Of a DNA stretch of 44,720 nt, positions 33,971-44,519 are shown piece after piece. A model generated the notes under the pieces. It did no database searches, had not been told where the DNA came from, and saw only the letters and a program-made list of their open reading frames with translations. Location: the NCBI GenBank assembly GCA_001598975.1, contig BBXU01002127.1:1-44720 (forward strand), given 5' to 3'. The stretch is from Parachlorella kessleri (Eukaryota > Chlorophyta > Trebouxiophyceae > Chlorellales > Chlorellaceae). The translations under genes and the position numbers were made by a program. Numbering within the stretch: position 1 is the stretch's first letter; each line of letters begins with the position of its first letter.

Positions 33971-36900
33971 ATGGCCGGACTGCAAACCTTGACTGTGCCG
34001 CCCGGCATCAGGCAACTACTGGCCCATCGCCATGCTGAGGCTGGCTTTTGTGGGGCCTACGCTTGGGCCTTCCAGCGCTCTACTCTGGCTGTGTGGGATC
34101 CTATCAGCCCAACACAATACTTTTCTCACCGCCTGCCCTATGCTTCCACCAGCGACCAACACTTTGTGTGTATTTTGCCAGATGGGCCCACAGGTGACTG
34201 GTGCCGCTGGCTTGCAGTCTATGAAGCCCCGACGCAGAAGCAGACACACGAATACCTTCAGTTGGGCGCGTGTGGGGTCGCTTTGCATGTTTGACAAGGT
34301 AGCCATTTTGGTTGCTTTGCCACGGTCGCTTGTTGGGGTGTTGTAAGAAGCTTGGCCTTGCCGCCTCCTTTCTGTTGCAGGCCAGTTGGCCGTTTTACTT
34401 GTGTCAGAGGATGGAAATGCGACCCTGTGGCCTCACTTTGGCAGCCAGGCAGGGACCGAGCCCCTCACCAGCCGAATCCCGGGGCATGTGACAGCCTTGG
34501 CACCAGGCAGTGTTGCCAGGGGCCCGCTAGCTGCTGCTGGCATGGAGGACGGCACACTGCACCTGCTGGCAGCCTGGGGTGAGTGAGTTAGCGGGAAAGC
34601 TGTAGGACATACTGCAGGTACCTGTGAAGTTGTTACTTGGTGATGGTGGCAGGTGGTGCGAACAGTGGAGAGTGAGGGGAGCGCGCCCGGGCGGAATGCA
34701 GTTGTGGTCTGGGACTGTTTCTTGCCTGGCTTGGTGGCTTCGGCTGGCATGCGTAATGCAGTCTGACTGGTGGTCCCAGCAGCTGTGGTAGAGATCAGTC
34801 GGGGGCCCCCTTGCCGGTGTGTGCCATCCAGGCGGCTCCGAACCAACATGGCAAGCAGTCCAGCCAGGGCCGCAGCAGCTCCAGAAGGAGAGCAGCCCCA
34901 CCCCGCCTGCTAGCTCTGGCATGTTTGGCAGACTGGGCTCAGTGCTCCGGTCGCGCCCTGCAGCAGCACAGCAGCAGACTGCTCCAGCCGAGGATGATCC
35001 CACACCCTCCAGCCAGCCAGTCGTGGGGCTGCGGTTTGAGCGAGGCCTGCCGGCAGACGGTCCTCTGGGGGAACGCCAACACCAGCAGGGGCTGTTGGTG
35101 GTGAGGCAGGACTGTGTGGAGAACTGGGCGGTGACGGAGATTGGCGGGGGAAGGCTGCTGCACAGCACCTTCGAGGCGAACGTAGGTGGTTGTCACTGAT
35201 GATGATTGTCATTGTGCAACGCACCGCTGCTGGTTCTGCCTTTCCCTGACAGGAACCTGCTGAAGGTACGGTGCTAGGTTGCCTGTGCCACGACGCCTTT
35301 CCCTTTAAGCTGCATGGTGCAGGTTTGGGCTAGGCGTTGCCTGCACACCTAGTACCTGCTGCCAGTAGCCTTGGTCAGCAGGGAGTTGAACCAATTGCCT
35401 GCCCGCCTGCTTTTTCCTTTCTAGCCCGCAGGTGCTGCCATTGGGCACGGGGTATGCGAGGTTTATTTCTGACATAGGTTGTACTTGGCTGCCCCGGTGT
35501 GTAGGAGCTGGAGAGCCAGATTGGGCCGGGCCCGGTGTCCCTACTGTGCCTGGCAGCCCAGCCAGCAGCAACGTCACCCCCTTGGGGACCTGGCTCGGTG
35601 TTAGGCCTGGTATCAAGCTGCCCAAGCGGCATCTTCCTGGTGTTGCTTGCTGGAGGTACCTGGCGCGTGGCCGGGTGCCACCGCATTGCTGAGGTGCCGG
35701 CGGCTCCTGGCGCCCTGCTGTGCGCTGAGCTGGCTGGCAGCAGCGGCGCGGGTGCTGGTTTGGCGCTAGTGTGGGAGGTGGGCGGCAGTGCCGTGCGGCT
35801 GGACCTAGGCACAGGTAATCGAGGAAAGGCTGCTTATGTGGGGTTTTGGGGTGGTGGGGTACCTGGAAGGGCTGTTGGTTACAAGCGGCGCTGGTGGGCT
35901 GCTTCAGCGAGGGTGCGCCTTGCACGTAAGCTAGGCTAGAGGTCCGTAGGTATTTGCGCCCTTCAGGCATGCGAATACCATATGAGTTCAAAAGCGTTGG
36001 GCTGCAAGTACGAAATCCACAACGATGGCATATGCTGTGTTAAGCTGACTGATTCTGCCTCACAGCCCCGACCATGCAGTGCCAGGAGCGCTAGCAGTGA
36101 TGTGCATATCTCCAGGTAGATTGGATTACATCAGATACGCTGAGCAAGTTATTTCAGTCACTTTATGCCTGACCACAGCAATGTTTCCGGGCCGTGTGAT
36201 GGTGCAGGCAAGGGTGCTCCCCTGGATTCTGTGCTCCCTGGCCCCCTGCTGGCTGGCACATCATCTGGGAGGGGCGACGCCTGGCTGCTCCTTGATGCTT
36301 CTGGCACCCTGCATCGCTTGTTGTTGGCAACGGGGAAGCAGCAGCAACAGCAGCACGTCAGCAGCAACGTCAGGGTGGAGACAGATCAACCGCCTGAGCC
36401 GGCCACGCTGGTGGCAGGCGCTGCTGCCGGGTCCCAGGCCGCAGATGCTGTGTTCCAGGTGCTGAATGCGGCGTGCCAGGGGCAGCTGGGGGCAGCTGCT
36501 ATGGCGCAGCAGCTTGCCAGGTGCGTGAGTTTAGTCCTTCCTCTTCCCTTCTTGCCAGTCCCATTTTGCTGCGTACAGCTTTGGCTGTTTTGCTAACATG
36601 TCAAGGACACGAGGCTGTCGAGTACTAGGATCGGCTGATCGACTGCACCTTGCTGAAAAAGGGGCCGGCTTTCCTGGTGCCTGCCTTCGCTCAAGTTGGT
36701 CATGCCCCTGCTAGGGCAATGTTCCATCGCCAACTCACCTGGGTGGTTTGTCCTTTCGCAGCTTAAACGCATTGCGTGGTCAGGGCGCAGCCAACCCCAT
36801 AGCCCGATTCTCCCGCCATGTGCTAGACACTCTGCCCAAGATCTTCGGTGCCGGCGGCGAGACAGGTGGGTGGGCGCACGGAAGACAGGAGCACAAGGAG

Positions 36901-39900
36901 CGAGGTTAGGCTGCAGGTACACCAGTTTGTAAGTAATTTGGTCGTTTCAGTACTAGTGGGTTCTACTTGTGCCCTATAGAAGCATACCTGCGCCAAGCAG
37001 ATGCTGACTTGACCTGGCCCGCGGGTCTGAACGCCTGCTGCCGCACCCAGGCTTTTTGCCATTGGTAGCAACATATGCCTGGAAAGTCGTGCCAATCTGC
37101 CGCTTCAACAAAGCACAGTATGAGGCATACTTGCAATCGTGTTAAATCTCGCTTCTAGCATCGCACTTCTTGCTGCAGTCGGCGAACAACTCCAGGGCAA
37201 GATTGCGGTGCACAACGTGTTGCTGCAATGCCTGTCTGACGGCGGCTGCCTGGCGCAGCTGCACCCCGCGGCCCTCAGGTGGGGATACACAGGGTGGCGT
37301 GCCGGTCAATAATGTGGGACTCTCTTTTGTTACTCTCTGGTTGCGCACCATGGCCTTGGTTGTTTCATGTTTCATTCAGCTCTCCTTCACGGCAGCTTTG
37401 AGTTGGGGAAATCTGCCGCTCAAGGCCTGTTGTATCTTTCTGGAACCTGCATCAACACCACAACACAAAATAGTTCGATCCGTCTCCGTACTGCTGCCTG
37501 TGGCGGCTGGCACACTTGCTCCTGTTGGTCGTTGGATAGCTGGTGGCGAAGCCTCTGTCTCGTAGGCGAGAGGATCCAAGCCTGGGCAAGCCTATTCGCC
37601 GCTGCAGGGCCGTGTTTGAGGACGGCCTGAAGTTGTCTGCCCTGAGCAGCCTGCGTGAGCTTGAGAGCAAGCTGCAAGATCAGCGAAAAGGGGCTGGGGC
37701 TGAAGGTGAGGGCGCACACAGAATAGCGTGTGTAGGTTTATGGGACACTTCCTGGGCAAAGTCTAACCATGCGAGCCCGGTCGGGCCGCACGTGGTGCAA
37801 GGGAGGCCAGGAGGGGTCATTGGTGTGTTGTAAGGTTACTCGTTCCCATAGGACCTAGTCAAGTGGGCTAGCAGGCGAGTGGTTTCCAATTCGGGTGTAG
37901 AACAATGTTGGCTCAAGAGCATAGGGGGGACGGGGCACGGACTGGTGTCTCTTGCATTGTTACCGTTGGTGGTGGTCGTTGAGGGTGTGCCCCGCATGCC
38001 GCAGGCCTTCCCTTCCCTCTGCATGAGGTGGCGGTGGCGGCCGGGCAGAGCTGCATGGGCCATGTGCTAGGCGGCGGCGACCGCACACCCTGGGAGGTGC
38101 GCTTGCCCTGCAGCCCGGTACAGCCACCAGAACATGGCAGGCTTGGCTGGCTTACTTGTATGTGTGGCGCAACGGCGTGTGCAAGACCCTTGCGCTTCTG
38201 GCCCCGGAAAGTTGTCTAGCCTTTGAATGTCTCCAGCAGCTAGGCGGGCAGTTTGGCACGGAGGCCAGCTGCTGATAGTGAAGCGGCTTGCAACCATTGC
38301 ATTCCTATCAATGCTTGCAACCATTGCGTTCCTATCAAGCAGAACTTGTGTTTTCTTGCTTGATATCGGTTTTGAAAGTCCCGGATGCAGTGTATGCTCA
38401 CGTGGCCTGCGCCGCCCCCTCTTGTGTGCAGGTGTTCTACGCTTGCCCCTCCGTCACCGTCAGCGCCTTCTTCCAGGAGGTTGGCGCTGTCGCTGACACG
38501 CTGGCGGGTGCTCCTGGCGCCGCCTCGCAGCAGCTGGACACCGTGGTGCAGCTGGCAAGGGCTGTGCAGGTGGGTTTGTATACGCGTATGTTTTCAACTG
38601 TCGTAGAAGATTTCTTACCTGTTCATATCATGCACCCCTGTCACAAAGGAGTTCTCCTCTCATGGGTTGCAACCCCACGTCCACACCAAGTGTACCTGAG
38701 ATTGCAAACGTCTAACATAATGTGTGTGTAGGTATTTTGCTCGTTTGCCTTGGGCGCCAGATTCTTGTGGTTTTGTTGCTGCAATGCCCTACCTGATGCT
38801 GCAAATCGTACCATTTCAAAGTTGTTGCAGCACAGAAGGTACTTACTAAGTGGAGGTGGGGGCCGGCACCTTTGCCGCTGCTGGCACACCGCTGAATGTC
38901 TGCCTATGATGTTGGAGCAGGTGTTCTCACCCTACGCATCTGTTGTAAAGCGCCCTAACTGTGCCTCTTGCACACATACAGGCCGCGCTGGGCGGCGCAG
39001 CGCAACAGCGTGCCCAGTACCAACAGTGGTTCCCCCACTCCGCAAGCTCAGCAGCCGCTGGGCTTGATGATCCCGAGTGGCTGGCAAGCGCAGAAGTGCG
39101 CAGCGCTCTTCAATCACTGACAGATGCCTGCATCAGGTGATTAAACATGGACCAGCCGCCCCAACTGCAGGCTAGCTGGCAGGCGTATGCGGTGATGGTA
39201 TGGCTGGGGATGCGTCCAGATTGTATTCTAAGCTGCTCGTCTTGCCTTGGTGGGTGATGGTCTTTGACAGTTCGGGTCACCACGTTCCCACAGTGGCTTG
39301 CGGAGGCCCCACCACTTCCATCAACCCTGAAAGAGCGCTTTTCTCTGCCGAGTAGCAAGCCAGCTCTCCCATATTTGCACCTGCTGATGCAGGCTGTACC
39401 CACTGCTGTCGCGGGAGGCCCCAGGCCGGGTGGCCGAGAGCGTGTCTCTCTGCTTTGACCTGGCCGAGCGGCTCCTTAACGCCTATGCTGCTGCCCTAGC
39501 GGCGGTGGCACCGGTGGCACGGCGGGCATTGAAGCTTGAGTACAATGCTGTGCGGGACGCTGTACTGGACCACCTACTGTGCCATGCTGTGCTGAAATGC
39601 CGCCAAGGTATGGCCCCTAGATGGTGCACGCATCCGGATCGAGTCCTATAATGCAACGCAGGGGTAGGCCCCGCTGCGGCTGTGGGCGCATGACATGTCA
39701 AAGTGGGGTGATCCACACGACTTCCAACGGATAGCGGGTGCAACTAACCCCGCCAACCGGCAGCTTCTAGTCAAACAAGCCCCTAGCCTGTTGCTAGGGA
39801 CTGATGAATGCCCACCTTCTGCTTCAAGCCCTGGTTTGCTCTTCCAGATGACATACATGCCAATGTGTTGCAGGTGCTGGCGATGGCGAGTCCATGCTCT

Positions 39901-42621
39901 TGCGTGTGGGGTCTCTTGCTGAAGCCCACTCGGCATATGCTATTCTCTTTGATGCTTGTGAATTCATGAGAGACAGGTGGGTGGGAGGGACATGAAGTAG
40001 TCGCTAAGATACCTAGGTTTAGGGGAGCACTTGCTAAATAGATGATCAAATAAATACGCCCAGGCCTCGCCGCCCAGCCGTAGCTGAGCGCGGTGTGGTG
40101 CCCAGCTACGGCACCGGCCAGGGGCGTGGGTTAAGGGAGCGCCAGCAATCGCATCCCACGGGCATATAGCCCACAAAGTGCCTTAGGTACCGGAAGAGCA
40201 TGTTGCCAGCAGTGCTGGCTGTAGGTACCAACAACCCTCCACATGACCCCCCCCCCCCCCCCCCCCCCCTCAGACACACACACACACCCACACCCACACC
40301 CTCACCCTCACTCACCCCGCCACCACCACCACCACCCACCCACCCACCCACCTCAAGCAAAAAGCCCGTTGAGCTTGCTAGCCTTGTCATTGTATCCAGC
40401 ATGGGTGTTACAACATGCAATGCGCTTACCGGAACACTATAAAACATTTTAGTTATCAGGCATGTGCTGCTACAAATGCAGGGAGCGGTTGTATGAGCTG
40501 ATGACACACCTGGCTGGTGACGACCTTACCGAGCCTATGACAGTTTATGTGTTCCAAAGGTGGGAGGGTGGTTAGCGAGGTGCCATCGGGGGCTCATGCA
40601 ACTGCCGTAGCTACTTCAATATTCCAGCGGAAGCAAGGAACACCCACCCCTGCTGCAGATGGTAATCTGCAAGTTCTCGTTCACCAGGCTTAGAATTAGT
40701 CTCAAGCAGCTTGAGTGTCTACAAGTATATATACGTGCTCAACAAGAAAGGCGCAGCTCCCCATTCCACCCTTCAGACTATTGTCCGAGGGACGGCGCTC
40801 GGAGTTACTGGACCTCCCACCCCAGTTTGATGCCGACCTGGCGGTGTGGTTGGCGGATGACTCCGCGCCCGATGCATCGTCGCGACTGCAGATCAGGTAT
40901 GAGTGGGGCGCAGTTGTGGCTCTTAAACAGTGGGCTAGTTGGCCGTGTATTGTAGTTGCTAACGTTTATCGCAATGAGGGTAGAGTTATGACCTGCGGTT
41001 GGGTGGTTCTGTTCATGTGCATGCCCCGCATGCATATGCATACATTCCATCGGGACACGAGTCGTGACTGCTAATCAAGGGTAGCTGCTGCCAATGCACT
41101 TGGTTGCACCTTTGCTCCAGGTGGCTGCATGACCTGCGTGTGGGAGACTATCAGGCGGCAGCACGAAGCATTTCAGGGCTCGTCAGCAACCAGCCTTGCA
41201 ATGTCGGAAGTGCCAAGCGGTTGTTGGCCCTGAGCAAGGTGGCAGCGTGGGGAGCAAGCCCAGGGTGGCCCGCAGAGGTGCCGGCCAGCTTGGCTTCGCT
41301 AGTTTCTGATGCTGACACTAAGACCCGGCTGTTGGCGCTCCAGGTGGGCAGGGTTGGATATTCTGCCGGCATGCATGCCTGGCGGCCTGCCCGGCCTTAC
41401 ACGCACGTATATGGTTTCTATTGTGATTTGATATGGAAGCTGTAATGGAAGCGCTGCTACAGAAGCTGTTATGGAAGCCCTAGTATTTGCTCAGCAAGAG
41501 TTTGACTGCTTTGAAGCACTGAATTCACCTGATTGACACTTTGTGTACTGTACTAGATGATGACTTGACTTCATTGTTGACCCTGGCAGGGGCGACTGGG
41601 GAATAGTAGCAGTCCTGCCCTGTTAGATGCTCGCTCACTGATTGAGGCGGCACTTGATGATAGGAGTGACCCAGAGGCTGTGCAAGTAGCACTGGAGGCT
41701 TATGCAGACACTAACCTTGCATTTCAGCGGCAGCACAGGTGAGTCAATTGATTCTTAAAAGCTTATGTATCTGCCTGCTCGTTCGCATGGCAGCTGCTCT
41801 GCTCCTTAACACTTTATGTTTCACACTTTCTCCTCACGATTTTCACACTTTCTCCTCACGTCGCCCTACGGTGCAGGGGTGCGTTTGAAGCAGCCTGGCA
41901 TCGCTTGTTACATGCCACACCTTGGCAGGAGGTAGCAAGGACCCAGGCAACCAGCACTGAAGATGATTTCAAGGCGCTTATGGCTATTCAACCGCTGTTT
42001 CGGGCAGCAGCTGCTTGCTATGGCGGCACAAAAGGGGTGCTTGTGGACGTGGTCCCCCCAGAGGAGGTGCGCTGCTTGATTTGGGTTGGGATAAGGCATC
42101 TCTCCAAGTATTGTGGCACACAGCAAGGATAATTGCAATTCCTGCATGTGATCGGATAGCGAACGAAAGCCTGGGTGCTTTCAGCTATACAAGCTGCTGT
42201 GATCCCATCATGGTTTAGGATTGGCTATGCAAGCATCATTTGTCCGGAAACCTTGTGGAGAATCCAGCACACTGGTTGTCAGCCAATTACCTGACAGTCG
42301 TGTATAACCAACATCCTATCTGTGATTGGATGGCAAATCCATGGCTTGTTTGAGTATTGCATGCTATAGTGCGAACATTGGAACAACATCAGAATCGGCA
42401 AAGAGCGAGACTATTTGACAGGGTCTTCAATGGGACCCTCTCGGCTCACACCTGCAACAAGAAAATGCTCACGTTGGGTGCAGGTGTATGCTATATTGGA
42501 CCATGCTGCTGTCGAGCTGGGTGATGCGGGAGCGCATGAGGCAGCTCTGTCGGCCTTCCAGGCTGGGTGTAGTTCACCCACCCCTCTTTTGGGAGTTGAT
42601 GAATTTATGGCGGTTGAGTGA
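33971..42621 (+). CDS. NUP133: Nucleoporin NUP133 (outer-ring/Y-complex of the nuclear pore)
   Basis: About twenty exons: 33971-34193, 34381-34578, 34832-35181, 35505-35814, 36208-36520, 36762-36865, 36980-37024, 37179-37278, 37566-37705, 38005-38096, 38432-38569, 38982-39136, 39393-39607, 39874-39976, 40482-40559, 40777-40896, 41121-41343, 41590-41738, 41877-42066 and 42484-42621. The phases close to about 1127 residues, near the length of human NUP133. It is a Y-complex scaffold subunit with an N-terminal beta-propeller and a C-terminal alpha-helical stack. Recalled family correspondences: CGAYAWAFQRSTLAVWDP; VSEDGNATLWPHF; SGMFGRLGSVLRS; QLQGKIAVHNVLLQC; VTVSAFFQEVGAVADTL; RERLYELMTHLAGDD; and the diagnostic RWLHDLRVGDYQAAA followed by SAKRLLALSKVAAW (from about residue 895). 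The start is tentative: the ATG at 33971 has an in-frame upstream stop at 33953. A segment between exons 3 and 4 seems shorter than in human, so one exon may be missing. A retroelement-like repeat and a poly-C tract lie in the intron 39977-40481. Confidence 0.87.
38286..38339. repeat. Tandem duplication, 27-bp unit, in a NUP133 intron
   Basis: Two copies of a 27-base unit beginning GCTTGCAACCATTGC start at 38286 and 38313. They differ by an A/G change. They lie just upstream of the exon at 38432. Confidence 0.8.
40048..40232 (-). mobile_element. ATTT-tailed retroelement-like repeat (SINE or truncated LINE) in a NUP133 intron
   Basis: Read on the minus strand, the element runs from GGTACC-containing DNA near 40230 down to a tail of TATTTATTT type near 40048, just after GGGCGTATTTATTT. 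It shares ordered blocks with 44520-44665: TTGGTACC, CACTTTGTGGGCTATA, GGCGCTCCCT, CCCACGC, GGTGCC. Its tail junction recurs at 44690-44720. Near its 3' end it holds a perfect 10-bp inverted repeat (GCCGTAGCTG at 40077-40086 and CAGCTACGGC at 40103-40112). A microsatellite-like A/T tail is typical of some non-LTR retroelements and the SINEs they mobilise. No reverse transcriptase is present here. The limits are approximate. Confidence 0.5.
40247..40352. repeat. Poly-C tract with CA, CACCC and CCA simple repeats
   Basis: A run of 23 C (40247-40269) is followed by CA dinucleotides, CACCC-type units and four consecutive CCCA units near 40335-40350. On the minus strand these are G-tracts that fit the G-quadruplex consensus. 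The whole block is inside the NUP133 intron 39977-40481. Confidence 0.9.
41819..41860. repeat. Tandem duplication, 22-bp period, in a NUP133 intron
   Basis: The 20-base sequence TTTCACACTTTCTCCTCACG occurs at 41819-41838 and again at 41841-41860, in the intron just before the exon at 41877. It adds pyrimidines ahead of the acceptor. Confidence 0.85.
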
Positions 42622-42896
42622 ATTCGGGTTGAAGGTTCTCAGGATTGGAAAGGAAAGCTTGGTCCAGATTGGCCCCAGCTCGAATTTGTGAGCTTGGCAC
42701 TCTATAGGTTTGTTTGGGATCTCGAGGCCAGCTTGTCGGAGGCTGCCCATGCTTGGTTTAGTGTCTGTAGCAGCACAAAATTCTTGATGTACCAAAGGAG
42801 CGTCAAGCAAGGTTGGTCAGCTTGGTCTCTGGTCCAAAGATGTAAGCTTGACACTGTTAATAAGACTCAGGCAAGACACAGGGCATAACTGCATAA

Positions 42897-43059
42897 GCTC
42901 ATTCTGCATCCAGCCCTGTCAGTTCCGTCCAGTCCAGTCCAGCCCAGCTCTACTCCCTATTCGCACTACCTGCCACCCATACTAATATACTCCTGTCAGC
43001 CCCTATCCCAGTACCTCCTCTCTGATCGCATCACCTGCCACCTTCTATAAATAAGGCCG
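42897..43059 (+). repeat. Dispersed repeat family, copy A (longest)
   Basis: The first part matches copy B (26162-26250) nearly base for base, from GCTCATTCTGCATCCAGCCC to CTGCCACCCATACTAATA. The second part, from about 42991 (CCTGTCAGCCCC) to CTATAAATAA, looks like a diverged tandem repeat of the first: CTGTCAG, then a TCTCTG/TACTCC block, then ACCTGCCACC and an A/T end. Confidence 0.75.
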
Positions 43060-43282
43060 GGTTAGGGTCCAACTTCTGCACGTACACTGTTAAACACTCA
43101 CCAATGGTGTCTGCGGCTCTCTTGCTTGCCGCCTGTTTCCCTACCCTCTACTGTGCTAATTGACGCAGCAGGCACCCGCCAACCCGTCTTCAGCACTACC
43201 CAAAATCCCAGAGAGAAGAGAGAGAGAGAGTTTACCCCCGAAAAAGGGGGGGCGCGGGGGGCCTCCCCCGCCCTATCTTTGA

Positions 43283-43290
43283 TATATAAA
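43283..43290 (+). promoter_or_regulatory. Strong TATA-box-like site, TATATAAA
   Basis: TATATAAA sits 3' of a G/C-rich block and before purine-rich DNA. Downstream there is a plausible intron, with a donor after GAGGAGCTG near 43352 and an acceptor CCCACAG ending near 43460. Further on, an ATG at 43553 opens MATRTIACIAAL just before another possible donor. It could be the promoter of a gene running off the window, or part of an LTR. Neither is established. Confidence 0.35.
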
Positions 43291-44094
43291 GGAGCAGCAG
43301 GGACGAGGAGGGTCATTTTCCATCACGAACCAGCAGCCGGTGGACGGAGGAGCTGGTGGGTCACTGGCTGGCTTTTGAGTGTATTGCTTCTTATTATTAT
43401 ATTTCTTGGACCATTTAGCTGCAGTACTGCAGTTTCTTCTGTGTCATTTTCTGCCCACAGACTGAATCGCAAGGCCACATCCGGACCAAGCAGATCCACC
43501 CGGGACGGCTACTGTATACACTGTCGCGGCATGCAGGGTACAGCTGAAGCAGCATGGCCACCCGTACTATCGCTTGCATTGCAGCGCTGGTGTTGTAGCC
43601 AGTCATTCATCTGTTTCTAATGTACATATTGCTGGGGACAAACTGTATAGGATTGAGTGATTATTGGAATTTCCGATCTGTAATTCTCTCTGGACACTAC
43701 CCAAAAATTCTCCATCACATTCTCCACTCCATCACAAAACAAGGTTTCCCTGCCCTGCATCCGAAGCGGGAAAGTTTGAACACACTTGAGAGGCAGGAAG
43801 AACACGCAGAAGGGCCCCAATTGGTGCTGCCGTGTTGCCCATTAATTGGTCGTGGTGAGAGTCGCAATATCAGATCGCAGTCATGGCAGACAGCATGGGG
43901 GGGGGCGGCAGCCCCGGTGTGCTTACGATGACGTGGTTAAGGACCTGGTGTAGAAATGCAATACCGAACAGGGGTTGCAGGAGGTGCTGGACCTTCAAAA
44001 GAGCAGTTTTGGGCATTTGCACACCACACTTGGTGGGTTTTGCCATTAAAAAATGAAGCTCAGCGGAGGTATCAAGGCTAGCTAACGCGACTGT

Positions 44095-44303
44095 ACTACT
44101 TGCTTTTGCTTGCTTCCAACCCTTGTCCCTGATTAGTACGAGGGTGGGGAATGCCCCAGGGGTGGTGGTTGTGTCAATGCCCCATTTTGCAAGGCCCCTG
44201 GCACCCGAGCGTAGTCTTCTTGCCCCTCCCCTAGCTCAAGGCGGTAAGTTTACCTAACACATGTGTGCTACCTGCTTTTGCTTGGCTCTAGCCCTTGTTC
44301 CCA
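44095..44303. repeat. Diverged duplicated block, about 173-bp spacing
   Basis: CTACTTGCTTTTGCTTGCTT followed by CCAACCCTTGTCCC, near 44096-44129, recurs with a few changes as CTACCTGCTTTTGCTTGGCT followed by CTAGCCCTTGTTCCC near 44269-44303. No coding content is seen. Confidence 0.65.
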
Positions 44304-44519
44304 AATTGCTGCAAGCCTGGCAGTTGCTTGTGCTTTTCTTTTACCATTTAGTCTTGGTGTGTATGAATGTGGTGAGGTGGTGGCACCATCAGTCTAACCC
44401 TCAGCAAGCCCCTTTTGGACTAACTCCTGCGGGGAGCAAAATGGAAACACGTTGCAGACAACCCAAGTCAGTTGACTCTGCCCTCCACCCCTTACTCAAT
44501 TGAACGGAGCTTGGTTTGT

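Noticed and set aside
35190..35255. Possible intronic C/D-box snoRNA (TGATGATG, then CTGA about 50 bases on) in a NUP133 intron
   Set aside because: The boxes are short and common, I could not find a convincing terminal stem or C'/D' boxes, and no guide target could be tested.
40200..40452. Open frames encoding proline/histidine/threonine-rich peptides
   Set aside because: They are translations of the poly-C and CA/CACCC simple repeats inside a NUP133 intron.
43126..43620. A 164-codon plus-strand open frame after NUP133
   Set aside because: It has no ATG at its beginning and no recognisable protein features, and it runs through simple GA and G-rich repeats. The region is better described as promoter-like or repeat DNA.
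43088..43640. A solo LTR of a copia-type retrotransposon
   Set aside because: There is a TG-like start and a TATA box, but I could not find matching terminal repeats, a target duplication or a primer-binding site, so this is left only as a possibility.
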